Below, piece after piece: positions 45,669-53,769 of a DNA stretch of 64,000 bases (position 1 is its first letter; each line of letters opens with the position of its first letter). Source of the DNA: Aquibium oceanicum (GTDB taxonomy: Bacteria > Pseudomonadota > Alphaproteobacteria > Rhizobiales > Rhizobiaceae). The translations under genes and the position numbers were made by a program. The stretch is taken from positions 1,178,001 to 1,242,000 of the forward strand of contig NZ_CP018171.1 of the NCBI RefSeq assembly GCF_001889605.1, read 5' to 3'. The notes beneath the pieces were generated by a model. The model worked only from the letters and a program-made list of their open reading frames with translations, searched no databases and was not told the DNA's origin.

Positions 45669-45806
45669 AACCTCCGGTGAGGGAGGACAGCACCCGCCGA
45701 GGGAGGAGGTTCGGCGGGTGCTGATTTGTCGGCCGGCACCCGGGAGGAGGTGGATGCCGGCCGTATCCGTCAGAACCTGGGAGGAGGTAGGCTCTGGCGA
45801 AATTCC
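45669..45806 (-). ncRNA. CcsR/cuckoo-type small RNA module 1 (three CCUCCUCCC hairpins)
   Basis: Three hairpins in transcription order: 45796-45771 (8 bp, one mismatch), 45762-45731 (11 bp, one mismatch) and 45722-45689 (perfect 12 bp). Loop copies of ACCUCCUCCC are at 45788-45779, 45751-45742 and 45710-45701. It is a tandem copy of module 2, displaced by 147-148 bp, with base changes that keep pairing. There is no U-run after its last stem, so it is probably cut out of the longer transcript. It begins some ten bases after the DUF1127 stop. Confidence 0.82.
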
Positions 45807-45814
45807 GTACTTCG

Positions 45815-45955
45815 TCAGATCGACTTGCGAGCGACGAAGGAAATGTCTCCGCGGGCAATCCCCAGATCGCTCAGTTCGCGGTTCGAAAGGCGGCTCAGCT
45901 CGTTCACGGTGTCGCGATAGCGGCGCCAGTTGCGGTAGTTGCGGACAAGGTTCAT
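45815..45955 (-). CDS. DUF1127 small protein (CcaF1-like)
   Basis: A 46-residue basic protein. It starts MNLVRNYRNWRRYRDT and then has the DUF1127 core ELSRLSNRELSDLGIARGDI. In R. sphaeroides the DUF1127 protein encoded just upstream of the CcsR small RNAs (CcaF1) binds RNA and affects their maturation. ATG 45955 was chosen over upstream in-frame codons because the family begins here and AAAGAAGA precedes it. The gene is co-oriented with, and directly upstream of, the six-hairpin array. Confidence 0.9.
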   Translation of the reverse strand: MNLVRNYRNWRRYRDTVNELSRLSNRELSDLGIARGDISFVARKSI

Positions 45956-46007
45956 AACACGTCTTCTTTCGGGTAGTTTTCGTTTCGGCTGTTCTCTTGT
46001 TGATTGG

Positions 46008-46036
46008 AAGATAGTCGCGCCCCGTCGGCATTTGAA
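46008..46036 (-). promoter_or_regulatory. candidate promoter of the DUF1127-small RNA operon
   Basis: On the minus strand TTCAAA (46036-46031), 17 bp, TATCTT (46013-46008). The -35 part also reads as CTTCAAA, close to the CTTGAAA of RpoH-type promoters, which drive the homologous operon in R. sphaeroides. The match is moderate. Confidence 0.4.
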
Positions 46037-46043
46037 GCGCGGT

Positions 46044-46080
46044 TGTTGCATAGCAGCAATGCGTTTTGTGCAATGCAACA
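46044..46080. promoter_or_regulatory. TGTTGCAT/ATGCAACA inverted repeat upstream of DUF1127
   Basis: Perfect 8-bp arms (46044-46051 and 46073-46080) separated by 21 bp; the spacer carries a second copy of GCAATGC. It lies just upstream of the candidate -35 box, where an activator or repressor would bind. The rest of the 255-bp region between DUF1127 and the DUF2157 gene shows nothing else. Confidence 0.5.
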
Positions 46081-46210
46081 TAAATTAACGGGCAAGTGAG
46101 TATCCCGCATCCCGGTATCGGAACGCGCGCATTGGCGCCATCGGCGCGATACGCGGGCGCGACATAGATTTGCCGGCATCGCGACCGAGAGCGCCCGCGA
46201 TGGATGAGGG

Positions 46211-47317
46211 ATGATGGCTTCATACGGTTCCAGGGTCAGGCAGGACATCTCGCGTTGGCTTGCCGAGGGACTCATCGATGCACCGACCGCGCAGGCTCTA
46301 CGCAACGACGTCGAGGGCCGGACGTCACGCGGCTTCAGTTTCGGCGGCGTCCTGGCGGTGCTCGCCGCGCTGCTCCTGGGAGCAGCGATCCTGATCTTCG
46401 TGGCGGCGAACTGGTCCGCGTTTCCGCGCGTCACCCGGGCCGGCCTGCTGTTTGCACTCATCCTGGCCGGTTATGCCGGCGGCGCTCTTCTCAAACTGGC
46501 CGGCAGGGTCTCAGCCGGCGAGGCGGCTTTTCTGATCGGCGGCGCGGCCTTCGGCGGTTCGATCGCGCTCATCGGGCAGATGTACCATCTTTCGGGAGAT
46601 GAGGCGCAGGCGCTGCTCGTCTGGTGCGCGGGTGTGACGGTAGCGGCGGTGATCCTGCGCTCGGCGGCGTCGACGGTGGCGGCGGTGGTCATTGCGGCCG
46701 CCTGGCTGTGGGCGCAGACGTGGGATTTCTGGAGCGCCGCGGACGTGCCGAACGAATACCTGCTCGTGCTGGCCGTGCTGTGGGTGGTTTCCCTGTGGAC
46801 CGGCGCCCGCGCGGGGCGGCACCTGCTCGTGCTGTCGCTCATTATGTATGCGTCACTGGCCTATCTGCGCACCGAGCAGCTGGCGATCCCGATCCTGACG
46901 GCGCTCGTGTCGGCCGCATTCTTCGTCGCGGCGAGCGTCCGGCCGGATGGCGTCGAGCGTCTCCTTCGCCTCGGCGGGGGCGCGCCGATTCACGGGCTGC
47001 TGGGCTTCGTGGCGGGCATGTCCTTCGTGCAGTTCGCGGTGATGGACCAGCCGGCTTTCATGCTCGCCGCGCTGATCACTTTCGGCGGCAGCGTGGGCGC
47101 ACTGGTGCTGGGCGGCCGCGAGAGCCGCAGGCTGCGGTGGCTCGCCTATACGGTGTTCGGCATCGAACTGTGCATCGTCTACCTGGCGACGGTCGGCACC
47201 ATGCTCGGGACCGCGGGGTTCCTGATCGCCACGGGTCTGCTGCTCGCCGTCCTCGCCATGGTCATCACGCGGTTCGAGCGGCGGATGAAGGCCCCGGTGC
47301 AGGGAGGCGCGGCATGA
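46211..47317 (+). CDS. DUF2157 membrane protein
   Basis: A 368-residue protein. A soluble start (RQDISRWLAEGLIDAPTAQALRNDV) with the short DUF2157 N-terminal helix pair precedes about ten membrane helices, including GAAILIFVAANWSAFPRVTRAGL, the family mark AANW. Function unknown. ATGs at 46211 and 46214 are equivalent. The last codons overlap the GDYXXLXY gene (47314), a pairing common in bacteria. Confidence 0.88.
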   Translation: MMASYGSRVRQDISRWLAEGLIDAPTAQALRNDVEGRTSRGFSFGGVLAVLAALLLGAAILIFVAANWSAFPRVTRAGLLFALILAGYAGGALLKLAGRVSAGEAAFLIGGAAFGGSIALIGQMYHLSGDEAQALLVWCAGVTVAAVILRSAASTVAAVVIAAAWLWAQTWDFWSAADVPNEYLLVLAVLWVVSLWTGARAGRHLLVLSLIMYASLAYLRTEQLAIPILTALVSAAFFVAASVRPDGVERLLRLGGGAPIHGLLGFVAGMSFVQFAVMDQPAFMLAALITFGGSVGALVLGGRESRRLRWLAYTVFGIELCIVYLATVGTMLGTAGFLIATGLLLAVLAMVITRFERRMKAPVQGGAA

Positions 47318-47892
47318 AGCGTTCGATGCAACTCGTCGTCGGCGCGCTCATAGTCTCCGCGCTGCAGATCGGGTTCCTCTTCTCGGTCATCCAGGGGCGG
47401 GCCACGATCCTGCGCGATGGCGCGGAGGTCATGCTGAAGGTCGAGCCGGTCGATCCGCGCGACCTCCTGCGCGGCGACTACGTGCGGCTGGGCTACGAGA
47501 TCTCGTCCGTCCCCAGAACGCTCTTCGAGCCGCCGCTCGCCGACGCCGACGCCGCAAAGGGAACGCCGGTGCTGGTCCGTCTGGCGCCGGGCGACGACGG
47601 GCTGTGGCGTCCGGTTGGCGCGCGGCTCGCAGAAACGCAAGCGTCCGCGATGCCCGACGGCCAGGTCGAGATCGCCGGTACGATCGACACCGCATTCGCG
47701 GCGATCGACCAGGTTCGGCTGTCCTACGGCATCGAACGCTTCTATCTTCCCGAAGGCGAGGGACGCGAGATCGAGCGCGACATGCGCGAGCGACCCTTCA
47801 TGATCCTGGCTGCCATCGGGGAGGGCGGAACGGCCCAGATCAAGGCATTCTTCGACGGCAAAACACGCCTTTACGAGGAGCCGCTCTACTGA
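47314..47892 (+). CDS. GDYXXLXY-domain membrane-anchored protein
   Basis: A 192-residue protein. An N-terminal membrane anchor (LVVGALIVSALQIGFLFSV) is followed by the defining motif DPRDLLRGDYVRLGYEIS (GDYxxLxY) and then an extracytoplasmic beta-rich domain with YGIERFYLPEGEGREIE. It is usually found behind a DUF2157 gene, as here (overlap of 4 bp), so the two probably form a complex. Function unknown. Confidence 0.9.
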   Translation: MKRSMQLVVGALIVSALQIGFLFSVIQGRATILRDGAEVMLKVEPVDPRDLLRGDYVRLGYEISSVPRTLFEPPLADADAAKGTPVLVRLAPGDDGLWRPVGARLAETQASAMPDGQVEIAGTIDTAFAAIDQVRLSYGIERFYLPEGEGREIERDMRERPFMILAAIGEGGTAQIKAFFDGKTRLYEEPLY

Positions 47893-47984
47893 ACGTGGCG
47901 AGCATAAGCATCGCGCGGGCTGGAAGTGGGAAGCAATTCGCCAGCCAAGCGCGAAAAAAGCCGCATTTCTGGGGTGTTTCCCCT

Positions 47985-48012
47985 TTGAAGCCGTGATGCG
48001 CGGTGATATAGA
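47985..48012 (+). promoter_or_regulatory. promoter of tRNA-Leu
   Basis: TTGAAG (47985-47990), a 16-bp spacer and TATAGA (48007-48012). The tRNA 5' end is 33 bp further on, so a short leader is expected. Confidence 0.6.
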
Positions 48013-48045
48013 CGCCCCGCTTCGGGAGGCGCGTTTGCTTCCTGA

Positions 48046-48130
48046 GCGGGTGTGGTGGAACTGGTAGACACGCAGGATTTAGGTTCCTGTGGCGCAAGCC
48101 GTGGGGGTTCAAGTCCCTCCACCCGCACCA
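48046..48130 (+). tRNA. tRNA-Leu (anticodon UAG)
   Basis: The acceptor stem GCGGGTG/CACCCGC (48046-48052 and 48120-48126) is followed by discriminator A and an encoded CCA. The anticodon stem CAGGA/TCCTG has the loop TTTAGGT, giving anticodon TAG. A long variable arm (class II) and the T-loop GTTCAAGTCC fit leucine. It lies between the GDYXXLXY gene and tig. Confidence 0.96.
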
Positions 48131-48216
48131 GAAAGCCACTCCCGGCCCAAGGAATCCGGCAGGCGAAACGGAAAGAGCCGTTCCGCCCCGGAATTCGTGA
48201 AGACAAAGGTTTGATG

Positions 48217-49674
48217 ATGCAGGTTACCGAGACGCTGAACACTGGGCTGAAGCGCGAGATCCAGGTGGTGGTCCCCGCAAAGGACATGGAAGCGCGGCTG
48301 CTGGAACGTCTTCAGGACGCCAAGGGCAAGGTGCGCATCAACGGCTTCCGTCCCGGCAAGGTGCCGGTCAACCACCTGCGCAAGGTCTACGGCAAGTCCG
48401 TCATGGCCGAGGTGGTCAACGAGATCCTCTCCAACTCGACCGGCTCCATCATCAAGGAGCGCGGCGAGAAGGCCGCCATGCAGCCCGAGGTCAAGATGAC
48501 CGAGGACGAGTCCGAAGCCGAGAAGATCCTCGCCGGCCAGGCCGACTTCGAATTCTCCATCGCCTACGAGGTCATCCCGCCCATCGAGATCCAGGACGTG
48601 TCCGGCATCTCCGTGACGCGCGAGGTCTACGACGTCCCTGAATCCGAAATCGACGAGCAGGCGATGCGGGTCGCCGAATCGGCGCGCACCTATACGCCGA
48701 AGGACGGCAAGGCCGAGACCGGCGACCGCGTGACCATGGACTACGTCGGCAAGGTTGACGGCGAGCCCTTCGAGGGCGGGGCCGACAGCGGCGCCAACAT
48801 CGTGATCGGCTCCAACCAGTTCATCCCGGGGTTCGAGGACCAGCTGGTCGGCGCCAAGGCCGGCGACGAGAAGGTGGTCGAGGTGACTTTCCCCGAGCAG
48901 TACCAGGCGGCCCATCTCGCGGGCAAGGCCGCGACCTTCGACGTCAAGGTGTCGGAAATCGCTTCCCCGGAGGCGATCGAGCTCAACGACGAGGTCGCCA
49001 AGTCGCTGGGACTGGATTCGCTCGAGCGCCTGCGCGAGATCATCAAGGGGCAACTCGAGAGCCAGTTCGGCACGGTGACACGCCAGAAGGTGAAGCGCCA
49101 GTTGCTCGACGCGCTGGACGAGACCTACAAGTTCGAGGCCCCCTCGAAGCTGGTCGAGGCGGAGTTCACCAACATCTGGAATCAGGTGACGCGCGATCTC
49201 GAATCCGCCGGCAAGACCTTCACCGACGAGGACACGACCGAGGAGGAGGCGCGCGCCGAGTATCAGCGTCTCGCTGAACGCCGCGTCCGCCTCGGGCTGG
49301 TTCTGGCCGAGATCGGCGACAAGGCGGGCGTGCAGGTGTCCGACGAGGAGATGCAGCGTGCGCTCATGGAGACGGTACGCCGCTACCCCGGCCAGGAGCA
49401 GCAGGTCTACGACTTCTACCGCAAGAACCCGGCCGCGCTGGCGGAATTCCGCGCGCCGCTGTTCGAGGAGAAGGTCGTCGACCACCTGATGACCCTGATC
49501 AACGTCACCGACAAGAAGGTCTCGAAGGAAGAGCTTCTGGCGGACGACGAGGCGGATGAGGCCAAGGCCGAGGCGGCTTCCGAAAAGGAAGCAGCGCCGA
49601 AGAAGAAGGCCGCTCCGAAGAAGAAGGCGAAGGCCGCCGAGAGCGAAGCCGTCGCCGAAGACGGCGCCGAGTAG
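48217..49674 (+). CDS. tig: trigger factor (ribosome-associated chaperone, PPIase)
   Basis: A 485-residue trigger factor. The N-terminal ribosome-binding domain has the signature GFRPGKVP (about residues 46-53). The FKBP-type PPIase domain follows ([20 protein letters not shown], in short [17 protein letters not shown], about 168-250), then the helical C-domain. A charged tail rich in K, A and E (about 440-485) is longer than in E. coli but usual for rhizobia. The second of two ATGs (48214, 48217) matches the usual MQVTETLN start. It probably has its own promoter or reads from the tRNA. Confidence 0.97.
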   Translation: MQVTETLNTGLKREIQVVVPAKDMEARLLERLQDAKGKVRINGFRPGKVPVNHLRKVYGKSVMAEVVNEILSNSTGSIIKERGEKAAMQPEVKMTEDESEAEKILAGQADFEFSIAYEVIPPIEIQDVSGISVTREVYDVPESEIDEQAMRVAESARTYTPKDGKAETGDRVTMDYVGKVDGEPFEGGADSGANIVIGSNQFIPGFEDQLVGAKAGDEKVVEVTFPEQYQAAHLAGKAATFDVKVSEIASPEAIELNDEVAKSLGLDSLERLREIIKGQLESQFGTVTRQKVKRQLLDALDETYKFEAPSKLVEAEFTNIWNQVTRDLESAGKTFTDEDTTEEEARAEYQRLAERRVRLGLVLAEIGDKAGVQVSDEEMQRALMETVRRYPGQEQQVYDFYRKNPAALAEFRAPLFEEKVVDHLMTLINVTDKKVSKEELLADDEADEAKAEAASEKEAAPKKKAAPKKKAKAAESEAVAEDGAE

Positions 49675-49685
49675 CACGGCACGAA

Positions 49686-49719
49686 GAGCCGCCACCGCGC
49701 TCAAGCGGTCGGGCGGCTC
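49686..49719. terminator. hairpin downstream of tig
   Basis: Perfect inner and outer stems GAGCCGCC-ACCGC-GCTCAA-GCGGT-cg-GGCGGCTC. There is no T-run after it, so it may act as a mRNA-end protector or as part of a termination region that includes the next hairpin. Confidence 0.55.
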
Positions 49720-49730
49720 CATCGAACCCA

Positions 49731-49768
49731 GCAAGGGTGGCGCGGCCGGATGGCTTCGCCACCCTTGC
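49731..49768. terminator. second hairpin downstream of tig
   Basis: Perfect 12-bp arms GCAAGGGTGGCG/CGCCACCCTTGC with a 14-nt loop. Only a weak T-tract (GTTTGG) follows. It lies between tig and the IscA-type gene. Confidence 0.55.
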
Positions 49769-49782
49769 GCGTTTGGCGCCTA

Positions 49783-49800
49783 TCCCCCATTTTAGGGGGA
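49783..49800. repeat. C-run/G-run mini-hairpin before the IscA-type gene
   Basis: TCCCCC-ATTTTA-GGGGGA, a short, strong palindrome 49 bp before the next start. It resembles the sequence type found inside ureF at 3829-3873. A repeated intergenic element of the host genome is likely but cannot be shown from one window. Confidence 0.45.
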
Positions 49801-49848
49801 AGACATGCAGGTGCGATTTTGGGCCTGCCCATTCGTATGGAGAGAGAA

Positions 49849-50235
49849 ATGGGCCGATTCCAGGTGATGACGATGACGACGGACGCGGCGCGCCGCGTGC
49901 GCGAGATTGTCTCTGGCCGCGAGGGCGCGACCGGCATTCGCGTCGGCGTCAAGAAGGGCGGCTGCGCGGGCATGGAGTACACGGTCGATCTGGTGAACGA
50001 GCCGGATTCCCGCGACGACCACGTCGAACACGAGGGCGCGCACGTCTATGTCGCGCCCGAGGCGTCGCTGTTTCTCCTGGGCACGCAGATGGGCTTCGAG
50101 ACGACCAGGTTGCGCTCCGGCTTCACCTTCACCAACCCGAACCAGTCGTCGGCTTGCGGCTGCGGCGAGTCCGTCGAGTTGAAGCCCGCCGACCTGAAGG
50201 CGCTGGCGGAAGCCCGCGCGGCCAGCGCGGCCTGA
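49849..50235 (+). CDS. IscA/SufA-type iron-sulfur assembly accessory protein
   Basis: A 128-residue A-type carrier. The three conserved cysteines are in KKGGCAGMEY and SACGCGES. It delivers Fe-S clusters to apo-proteins in the cytoplasm. ATG 49849 lies six to seven bases behind GGAGA; the frame also holds an ATG four codons upstream. It stands apart from a suf operon; the gene name (sufA, iscA or erpA) is not decided. Confidence 0.92.
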   Translation: MGRFQVMTMTTDAARRVREIVSGREGATGIRVGVKKGGCAGMEYTVDLVNEPDSRDDHVEHEGAHVYVAPEASLFLLGTQMGFETTRLRSGFTFTNPNQSSACGCGESVELKPADLKALAEARAASAA

Positions 50236-50237
50236 GG

Positions 50238-50735
50238 TCAGTCGACCCACAGACCCCGTTTCCGGTGCCAGCCCTCGATGGACTCCTCCGGATAGAGGTC
50301 GAAGCGGCTGTCGCCCTCGCGGACGTCCGGTTCCACCCATGACGGCTTGTACTTGAGCATCAGATGGACGCGCTCCGGCGCCACCGGCAGTTCGCTGTCG
50401 ATCGCCGAGGCGAAGGGATGGACGAGATCCGGCCAGGTCGGATCGTAGAGCCACAGCGCCGAGCCGCATTCGCGGCAGAAGCGCCGCTCGCCGGTGGACA
50501 CCTCGCAGGTCGGCCGCTCCTCGTCCTCGATCTCCGCCCGGTAGAGGCCGAGATGTTCCTCTCCGGTGACCTTCATCGTTTTCGCATTCGCGCCGAGATT
50601 GATGGCGAACCCGCCGCCGCCCTGCTGCTTGCGGCAGATCGAGCAGTAGCAAAGCTGGTAGGGGACCGGCGTGTTGCTTTCCACCTCGAAGCGGACGGTG
50701 CCGCAGCGGCATGATCCCTTGAGAAGTATCGGCAT
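50238..50735 (-). CDS. GFA (glutathione-dependent formaldehyde-activating enzyme) family protein
   Basis: A 165-residue zinc-binding protein of the GFA/CENP-V family. Zinc cysteines are in GSCRCGTVRFE, CYCSICRKQ and RFCRECGSALW. The family includes S-hydroxymethylglutathione synthase, but most members have unknown function. The ATG at 50735 is preceded by AGGAG. It converges on the IscA-type gene with a 2-bp gap and follows the PiT gene by 11 bp. Confidence 0.92.
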   Translation of the reverse strand: MPILLKGSCRCGTVRFEVESNTPVPYQLCYCSICRKQQGGGGFAINLGANAKTMKVTGEEHLGLYRAEIEDEERPTCEVSTGERRFCRECGSALWLYDPTWPDLVHPFASAIDSELPVAPERVHLMLKYKPSWVEPDVREGDSRFDLYPEESIEGWHRKRGLWVD

Positions 50736-50746
50736 GCGCAAATCTC

Positions 50747-52315
50747 CTATCTGAGCTGTTCGAGCACGAGGAAGAGGCCCCCGGCAATCGCGGCCGTTGC
50801 CGGCACGGTGACCAGCCATGCCGCCACGATGGTGGAGAAATGGGCGCGCCGCACCAGCTTGCGCCGCGTGACCTCCTCGCGTGAGACGGCTGGTTCTCCA
50901 GCCGGCTCGTCCTCTTCGTCGCTGTCGATCTCCTGCGTATCGGCAGTCGACCCGCTTGCGGCGCGCTCGGCCCGCAGCCGGTTGACCTTACGCTCGAGAT
51001 AGGCGCGGCGGCGCGGCGAGTTCGCCGTGTACCATTCGCGGAAGAAGCCCACGCCGAAGACCGCGCCGACCGCGATGTGCGTGGAACTGACCGGCAGCCC
51101 GAACCAGGACGCCACGATAACCGTGAGCGCGGCGGAGAGCGCCACGCAGAAGGCGCGCATCGGATTGAGCTTGGTGATCTGCTCGCCGACCATCCGGACG
51201 AGCTTGGGGCCGAAGAGCAGCAGTCCGAAGGTGATGCCGAAGGCGCCGATGAGCATCACCCAGAAGGGGATGTGCACCGAGGCGACGATGCCGCTGCCGG
51301 AAGCGGTCTGCACGATGGCCGCCAGCGGCCCGACCGCGTTCGCGACATCGTTGGCGCCGTGGGCGAACGAGAGCAGCGCAGCCGAGATCACCAGCGGCAG
51401 GTTGAAGAGCTTGCGCAGGGACTGGTTGCGGTTTTCCATGCCCTGAGACTGGCGATTGACGAAGACCTGCGCGATACCCCAGGCGACGAGGAAGGCGCCG
51501 GCACCGATGATCGCGATGCCGCCGCCGCTCAGATGCACGATCTTCGACAGGCCCTTGGTGGCCAGGTAGGCCGCGAATGATCCGGCCATGATGGCGATGA
51601 GCAACGGAACCCAGCGCCGGGCGGCGGCGATCTTCTCGTCCTGATAGATGATGCGCGCCTTGATGAAGGCGAGGAAGGCGGCCGCGATGACCCCGCCCAT
51701 GACCGGCGATATGACCCAACTGGCGGCGATGCCGGCCATGACGCCCCAGTCGACCGACCACAGGCCGGCCGCGGCGAGGCCTGCGCCCATCACGCCGCCG
51801 ACGACGGAATGCGTCGTCGAGACCGGCGCGCCGATGGCCGTCGCCAGATTGATCCAGACCGCCGAGGCGAGGAGAGCCGCCATCATCGCGCTTATGAAGA
51901 CCGCCGGTTCGCCGATCGCCTCGCGGTCGACGATGCCCTTCGAGATCGTCTGCACGACGTCGCCGCCGGCAATCAGGGCCCCGGACGTCTCGAAGACGGC
52001 GGCAAGCAGCAGCGCACCGCCCATGGTGAGCGCCCGCGCTCCGACCGCAGGGGCGACGTTGTTGGCCACGTCGTTGGCGCCGATGTTGAGCGCCATGTAG
52101 GCGCCGATCGCGGCGGCGGCCACGATCGCGATCGCGCCCGGATCGCCGGCGCTGAAGATCGCGACGGCGACGGCGACGAAGGCCATGAAGAAGAGGGCAA
52201 GACCGGGTGCCACCAGACCCCGGGCGACGAAGCTCGTGGCTTCCTCGACGCGGACGAGCTTGTCGAGGTCCTTGTCGAGTGTCGTCTTGCGCGCGCGCTC
52301 GCTTATGTCGGCCAT
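50747..52315 (-). CDS. pit: PiT family inorganic phosphate transporter
   Basis: A 522-residue membrane protein with two PiT repeats, each with the GANDVAN motif (NIGANDVANNVAPAVGARA and FAHGANDVANAVGPLAA). A central soluble loop and a charged segment near residues 440-490 (rich in E, D and S) follow. It co-transports H+ or Na+ with metal-phosphate at the inner membrane. The usual partner gene (DUF47/Pit accessory) is not adjacent. The start is a good ATG at 52315. Confidence 0.94.
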   Translation of the reverse strand: MADISERARKTTLDKDLDKLVRVEEATSFVARGLVAPGLALFFMAFVAVAVAIFSAGDPGAIAIVAAAAIGAYMALNIGANDVANNVAPAVGARALTMGGALLLAAVFETSGALIAGGDVVQTISKGIVDREAIGEPAVFISAMMAALLASAVWINLATAIGAPVSTTHSVVGGVMGAGLAAAGLWSVDWGVMAGIAASWVISPVMGGVIAAAFLAFIKARIIYQDEKIAAARRWVPLLIAIMAGSFAAYLATKGLSKIVHLSGGGIAIIGAGAFLVAWGIAQVFVNRQSQGMENRNQSLRKLFNLPLVISAALLSFAHGANDVANAVGPLAAIVQTASGSGIVASVHIPFWVMLIGAFGITFGLLLFGPKLVRMVGEQITKLNPMRAFCVALSAALTVIVASWFGLPVSSTHIAVGAVFGVGFFREWYTANSPRRRAYLERKVNRLRAERAASGSTADTQEIDSDEEDEPAGEPAVSREEVTRRKLVRRAHFSTIVAAWLVTVPATAAIAGGLFLVLEQLR

Positions 52316-52435
52316 GATCCCTTCCGCTCAGGCTCCCGCTTAGGGAACCGCGCAGCACGCGACAAGTTCATCGGGCGGTCCAATCACGACCCGGCGCCGA
52401 TTTCGTGTGGAAAATGAAGAGTCGGGCGGCGAGCC

Positions 52436-52912
52436 TCAGGCGGAGGGCGCAAAAACCGAAAGAAGTTCGGCGAGTTCTGGTTCGCGCACGCGGCTCGCCG
52501 CGATCTGGGGCGCGAACCACTTGCGGATACGCTGGCCCTTCTCCGGCCATTTCTGCTCGACCCGATCCACCTTCATCGGAAAAACGTAAACCTCGCAGCG
52601 CTGCTCCAGCCCGGACTTGAGACCCTTGCCGTAGAAGTAGCGTCCGCTTTCCTTGTCGGAGATCGAGCCGCGCAGGCCGGCCTCCTCGGCCGCCTCGCGC
52701 ATCGCCGCCTCGTGCAACGCTTCGTCGCCTTCCGGCCAGCCCTTCGGCAGGACCCAGCGGCCCGTGTCGCGGCTGGTGATCAGCATGACTTCTATGCCGC
52801 GATCGGCTTCCCGCCAGGGAAGGGCCGCCACCTGGACGCGCGCGGGCACACCGCCGAGGAACCGGCGGACCCGGTCGACGGATGAGTGCCACGTGCGTTG
52901 GTTCAGGAGCAT
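52436..52912 (-). CDS. Nudix hydrolase
   Basis: A 158-residue Nudix protein. The full Nudix box GWPEGDEALHEAAMREAAEEAG fits G-x5-E-x7-R-E-x2-E-E-x-G; it is preceded by WVLPKGW, typical of diphosphoinositol/ADP-ribose-type hydrolases (DIPP-like). It cleaves nucleoside diphosphate-linked compounds. ATG 52912 was chosen (AAGGGA just upstream) over a TTG nine codons earlier. Confidence 0.92.
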   Translation of the reverse strand: MLLNQRTWHSSVDRVRRFLGGVPARVQVAALPWREADRGIEVMLITSRDTGRWVLPKGWPEGDEALHEAAMREAAEEAGLRGSISDKESGRYFYGKGLKSGLEQRCEVYVFPMKVDRVEQKWPEKGQRIRKWFAPQIAASRVREPELAELLSVFAPSA

Positions 52913-53173
52913 TTTTCCCTTTCGAATCCAGCGAATCAACTTTGCCAGCTTAATTGTTGAACCGCAATCTACCAGATGTCGGTGAAGTATCTCTCAGATA
53001 CGTTAAATTTTCCCGGAAGCAGACGGGCGCCCGGGGACGCCGTCCATTCTGAGCGGGAAATACTGACGGTCGCGGCGAACGAGACGCGCTCCGCCAGCAT
53101 CGAACATCTTGTCAAGACGGTTAGATGTGATGTGCGGACACGATTGCAAGCCGCACGCCCGCGCAAGGCGCGT

Positions 53174-53671
53174 TCAGCCGCGATGGCCTTCCGAGATAGG
53201 CTGCTGGTAGGTGAAGCCCATGTCCCAGGGGAAGTATATCCAGGTATCCTGGGAGACCTCGGTGACGAAGGTGTCGACCAGCGGGCAGCCCTTCGGCTTG
53301 GCGTAAACGGTGGCGAAATGCGCCTTCGGCATCATCGCGCGCACGAGACCCGCCGTCTTGCCGGTGTCTGTCAGGTCGTCGACGATGAGGACTTCCTCGC
53401 CTTCGTTCTCCAGGAGCGCGGGCGAGATTTCCTTCAGGACCTTGAGTTCGCCCTGTTCTGTGTAGTCGTGGTAGGACGCGATCGAGACCGTCTCGATCAC
53501 CCGTATGCCGAGCTCGCGCGAGATGATCGCGGCCGGCACCAGGCCACCGCGCGTGATGCACACGATTGCCTTCCATCTGCCCTTGCTGCCCGCCAGCCGC
53601 CAGGCGAGCGCGCGCGCGTCACGGTGAAACTGGTCCCAGGAAACGGGGAAGGCCTTTTCGGGAAGCGACAT
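53174..53671 (-). CDS. gpt: xanthine phosphoribosyltransferase
   Basis: A 165-residue purine phosphoribosyltransferase. The PRPP-binding loop is [14 protein letters not shown], and the N-terminal [18 protein letters not shown] and the C-terminal [10 protein letters not shown] resemble xanthine/guanine PRTases of the Gpt class. It salvages xanthine and guanine to nucleotides. The 261 bp upstream, to the Nudix gene, hold nothing I recognise. Confidence 0.93.
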   Translation of the reverse strand: MSLPEKAFPVSWDQFHRDARALAWRLAGSKGRWKAIVCITRGGLVPAAIISRELGIRVIETVSIASYHDYTEQGELKVLKEISPALLENEGEEVLIVDDLTDTGKTAGLVRAMMPKAHFATVYAKPKGCPLVDTFVTEVSQDTWIYFPWDMGFTYQQPISEGHRG

Positions 53672-53769
53672 GAGCGGTCTCGCGCGGGCGTCAGGGAAGC
53701 TGCGAGCCTAAAGCGCAAACGGGATGGAAAGGCAAGGGGATGCTGCCTTTCGCGCCATAGGCCGGCGTT

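Noticed and set aside
45554-45788. Six GGGAGGAGGT copies on the plus strand, looking like strong ribosome-binding sites for small plus-strand frames
   Set aside because: All six sit in hairpin loops, and the frames behind them are unlike any protein. The minus-strand reading (loop CCUCCUCCC, DUF1127 upstream, terminator downstream) explains all of them.
45543-45796. Regular repeats that could be taken for a CRISPR array
   Set aside because: Only the 10-nt loop is constant; spacers are structured and similar to each other, and no cas gene is near.
48109-49734. Long minus-strand frame (541 codons) opposite tig
   Set aside because: Low-complexity antisense shadow; tig is certain.
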